The translations under genes were made by a program, and so were the position numbers. The notes beneath the pieces were generated by a model that was given only the letters and a program-made list of their open reading frames with translations, ran no database searches and was not told the DNA's origin. 6,597 nt of DNA, taken from positions 1 to 6,597 of the forward strand of contig JBEKLP010000104.1 in NCBI GenBank assembly GCA_050010135.1, written 5' to 3'. Positions 5,057 to 6,597 of this stretch are shown in pieces. Each line of letters begins with the position of its first letter. The first letter of the stretch is position 1. The stretch comes from FEN-1073 sp050010135. Lineage in GTDB: Bacteria; Chloroflexota; Anaerolineae; Anaerolineales; RBG-16-64-43.

Positions 5057-6597
5057 GTGGCGGGTACTTTACTTCCCCCGAGACAACAGGCTCGGTTTTT
5101 CCCTCCCAAACCCCTCGAAGGAGAATTGGAACGGTTCCGGCTGCTGGAAGCCATCCAAACCAACATTTTTCGAAAAATTACTCTAATTTGCGCGGCGCCC
5201 GGCTACGGAAAGACAACCTTGGCCGGCCAATTTGCCCGGTCAGCGGATTTTGCCGTCGCCTGGCTGCAATTGGAGGAAAGCGATCGCGATGTCGCGGTAT
5301 TTTGCGAAAATCTCCTGACGGCATTTCAATTCGCTATAAAAGATTGGGAAAGTCCATCCTCTGCGTTCATCGGGATGCCCACCGTTGCGGAAAAACCCGA
5401 TGCGCTCGGATCGGCTTTAGCTGGCGCCTTGGACCGGGTGCTCTCTGATTTTACGGTTTTGGTGATCGACGATTTCCACCTGATCGAAGATTCCGCGCCG
5501 GTCCTGGAATTGATGGACGCGTTCCTCCATGAACTTCCGCCCGCATTGCATCTGCTCCTGATCAGCCGCCATGTTCCCGCCCTGCGAATTACACCGCTTG
5601 TCGCCCTGCAACAAGCGGCCGGTTTCAGCGAAGAGCATTTGCGGTTCACCCCCGCCGAAACACAGGAATTGTTTGTGGTCCGCAACCACATCTCGCTTCC
5701 CAAGGCGGAAGCGGAAACGCTGGCGGCCTCCAACGAGGGATGGGTGACCGGAATCCTTCTCAGCAGTCATTTGTTGTGGAAGGGTCTTCCTCTCGGCGGG
5801 GGGATAGCCGGACGGGACCAGGTGTATCACTTCCTGGCCAGTGAAGTTCTGGAGCAGCAGCCCGATCTTCTACGCCGCTTCATGCTGGAAGCTTCGGTCT
5901 TGCATGAAATGGATCCGTTCGTGTGCGATTTTGTTTTGGAACGCAAGGACAGCCGTTCGATGCTTAGCGAACTGGATTCGCGCCGGTTGTTCGTGGTTGC
6001 TTCCGAGCAGGAGCAACCAACATACCGCTTCCATAACCTCTTCCAGGAATTCCTGCGAAGCACGCTTCAAGAGCGGGAACCCTCGAGATATAAGATCCTG
6101 TTGGAAAGATCCGCCGAATGGAATCTTAAAAACGGATTCCCCGAGGTGGCTTTTTCCTACCTGATCCAGGCGGAGAATTATTCCCTCGCTGCGAAATTGG
6201 CGGAAGAGAATGTTCTAAAATATTATGAGTCAGGCCGATTTCAAACCTTGCAGGATTGGGCCCGGTCTTTGTATCCGGTCCGTCTCGAAGTCCCGACGCT
6301 TTTTGGGTGCGCAGGTATGTCGTACGCCACTTCCGGAGACTATAAGCGGGCTGCAGAATATTTGGATATCGCGGGGTTGGGACTGGAGCGCTCGCAAAAC
6401 CCATCACGTCTCCACAGCTTGCAGGCGAGCCGGGCGTGGCTGGCCTACTGCAAAGGGGATTATCAAGCGGGGTTAACCCTCGCCGAGGATTTGCTTCGGC
6501 GGGGAAAAGCGGGCGGGGTGGAGGTTGCGGTTCTCCGCATGGCGGCATCCCACGCCGGGCTTTGCGTCGATGCGATGGGAAGAACCCACGAGGCGGT
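5057..6597 (+). CDS. MalT-like STAND ATPase transcriptional regulator (LuxR family), 3'-truncated
   Basis: The N-terminal 513 residues of a large regulator; the frame is open to the right edge. Relatives are signal-transduction ATPases that bind ATP and an inducer, oligomerise and activate transcription through a C-terminal LuxR-type helix-turn-helix, which would lie outside the window. From the GTG at 5057: the opening LLPPRQQARFFPPKPLEGEL matches the family lead-in; Walker A APGYGKTT is at 47-54; Walker B VLVIDDFH at 134-141; the sensor-like LLLISRH at 166-172; and the conserved FHNLFQEFL at 325-333 ends the ATPase/winged-helix region. From about residue 350 to the edge the protein is helical and repeat-like (for example YATSGDYKRAAEYLDIA), as in the TPR-type superhelix of MalT. 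The GTG is chosen because homology-like sequence starts right after it and the frame has no ATG there; TTG at 5006 or 5126 is less likely. The ligand and target genes cannot be inferred. Confidence 0.9.
   Translation, partial: MAGTLLPPRQQARFFPPKPLEGELERFRLLEAIQTNIFRKITLICAAPGYGKTTLAGQFARSADFAVAWLQLEESDRDVAVFCENLLTAFQFAIKDWESPSSAFIGMPTVAEKPDALGSALAGALDRVLSDFTVLVIDDFHLIEDSAPVLELMDAFLHELPPALHLLLISRHVPALRITPLVALQQAAGFSEEHLRFTPAETQELFVVRNHISLPKAEAETLAASNEGWVTGILLSSHLLWKGLPLGGGIAGRDQVYHFLASEVLEQQPDLLRRFMLEASVLHEMDPFVCDFVLERKDSRSMLSELDSRRLFVVASEQEQPTYRFHNLFQEFLRSTLQEREPSRYKILLERSAEWNLKNGFPEVAFSYLIQAENYSLAAKLAEENVLKYYESGRFQTLQDWARSLYPVRLEVPTLFGCAGMSYATSGDYKRAAEYLDIAGLGLERSQNPSRLHSLQASRAWLAYCKGDYQAGLTLAEDLLRRGKAGGVEVAVLRMAASHAGLCVDAMGRTHEA

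Noticed and set aside
4732..5448. Plus-strand 238-codon open frame across the sua5 start and the MalT-like gene start
   Set aside because: It has no recognisable motif, is antisense to sua5, and overlaps the frame that carries Walker A and Walker B.
5326..6063. Minus-strand open frames opposite the MalT-like gene
   Set aside because: They are short, Arg/Ser-rich and overlapping each other; the plus frame carries the STAND ATPase motifs.

Overview
The window reads as chromosomal DNA of a moderately GC-rich bacterium. The best guess is a member of the Chloroflexota, probably Anaerolineae-like. This rests on gene content (FtsZ, a large MalT-like ATP-dependent regulator, a stand-alone NIL-domain protein, a two-domain glutaredoxin-like protein) and is inference, not proof. 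There are six protein genes on two strands. I saw no tRNA or rRNA gene, no CRISPR array and no insertion sequence.

Layout. (1) Positions 1-911, plus strand: the 3' two thirds or more of ftsZ, cut by the left edge. (2) Positions 943-980: a perfect 15-bp inverted repeat where ftsZ meets the convergent minus-strand genes; it can serve as a bidirectional terminator. (3) Positions 1036-3724, minus strand: a probable operon read right to left. It encodes a two-domain glutaredoxin-like disulfide oxidoreductase (3724-3002), a small NIL-domain protein (2866-2627), a YdjC/ChbG-type carbohydrate deacetylase (2623-1790) and a class I SAM-dependent methyltransferase (1797-1036). The last three are separated by 3 nt or overlap by 8 nt. 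(4) Positions 3829-3916: a large imperfect inverted repeat between the operon and the next gene. (5) Positions 3922-4977, minus strand: a two-domain Sua5-type L-threonylcarbamoyladenylate synthase. (6) Positions 5057-6597, plus strand: the N-terminal part of a MalT-like STAND ATPase regulator, divergent from sua5 and cut by the right edge.

The main discovery is in the disulfide oxidoreductase. A conventional gene caller would split it into a 149-residue protein and a downstream fragment, because a TGA lies at 3277-3275. The two halves are in exactly the same frame. The TGA occupies the first position of the second-domain active site, giving U-P-H-C where the family has C-x-x-C. A hairpin beginning 13 nt downstream, with a G in the second loop position, fits the bacterial SECIS pattern. 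I therefore call it a selenoprotein of 240 residues, not a pseudogene.

How the genes may work together: FtsZ (division) and Sua5 (tRNA t6A modification) are housekeeping. The operon combines a thiol/selenol redox protein with a small NIL regulatory-type domain, a sugar deacetylase and a methyltransferase. No pathway joining these four is evident from the sequence.
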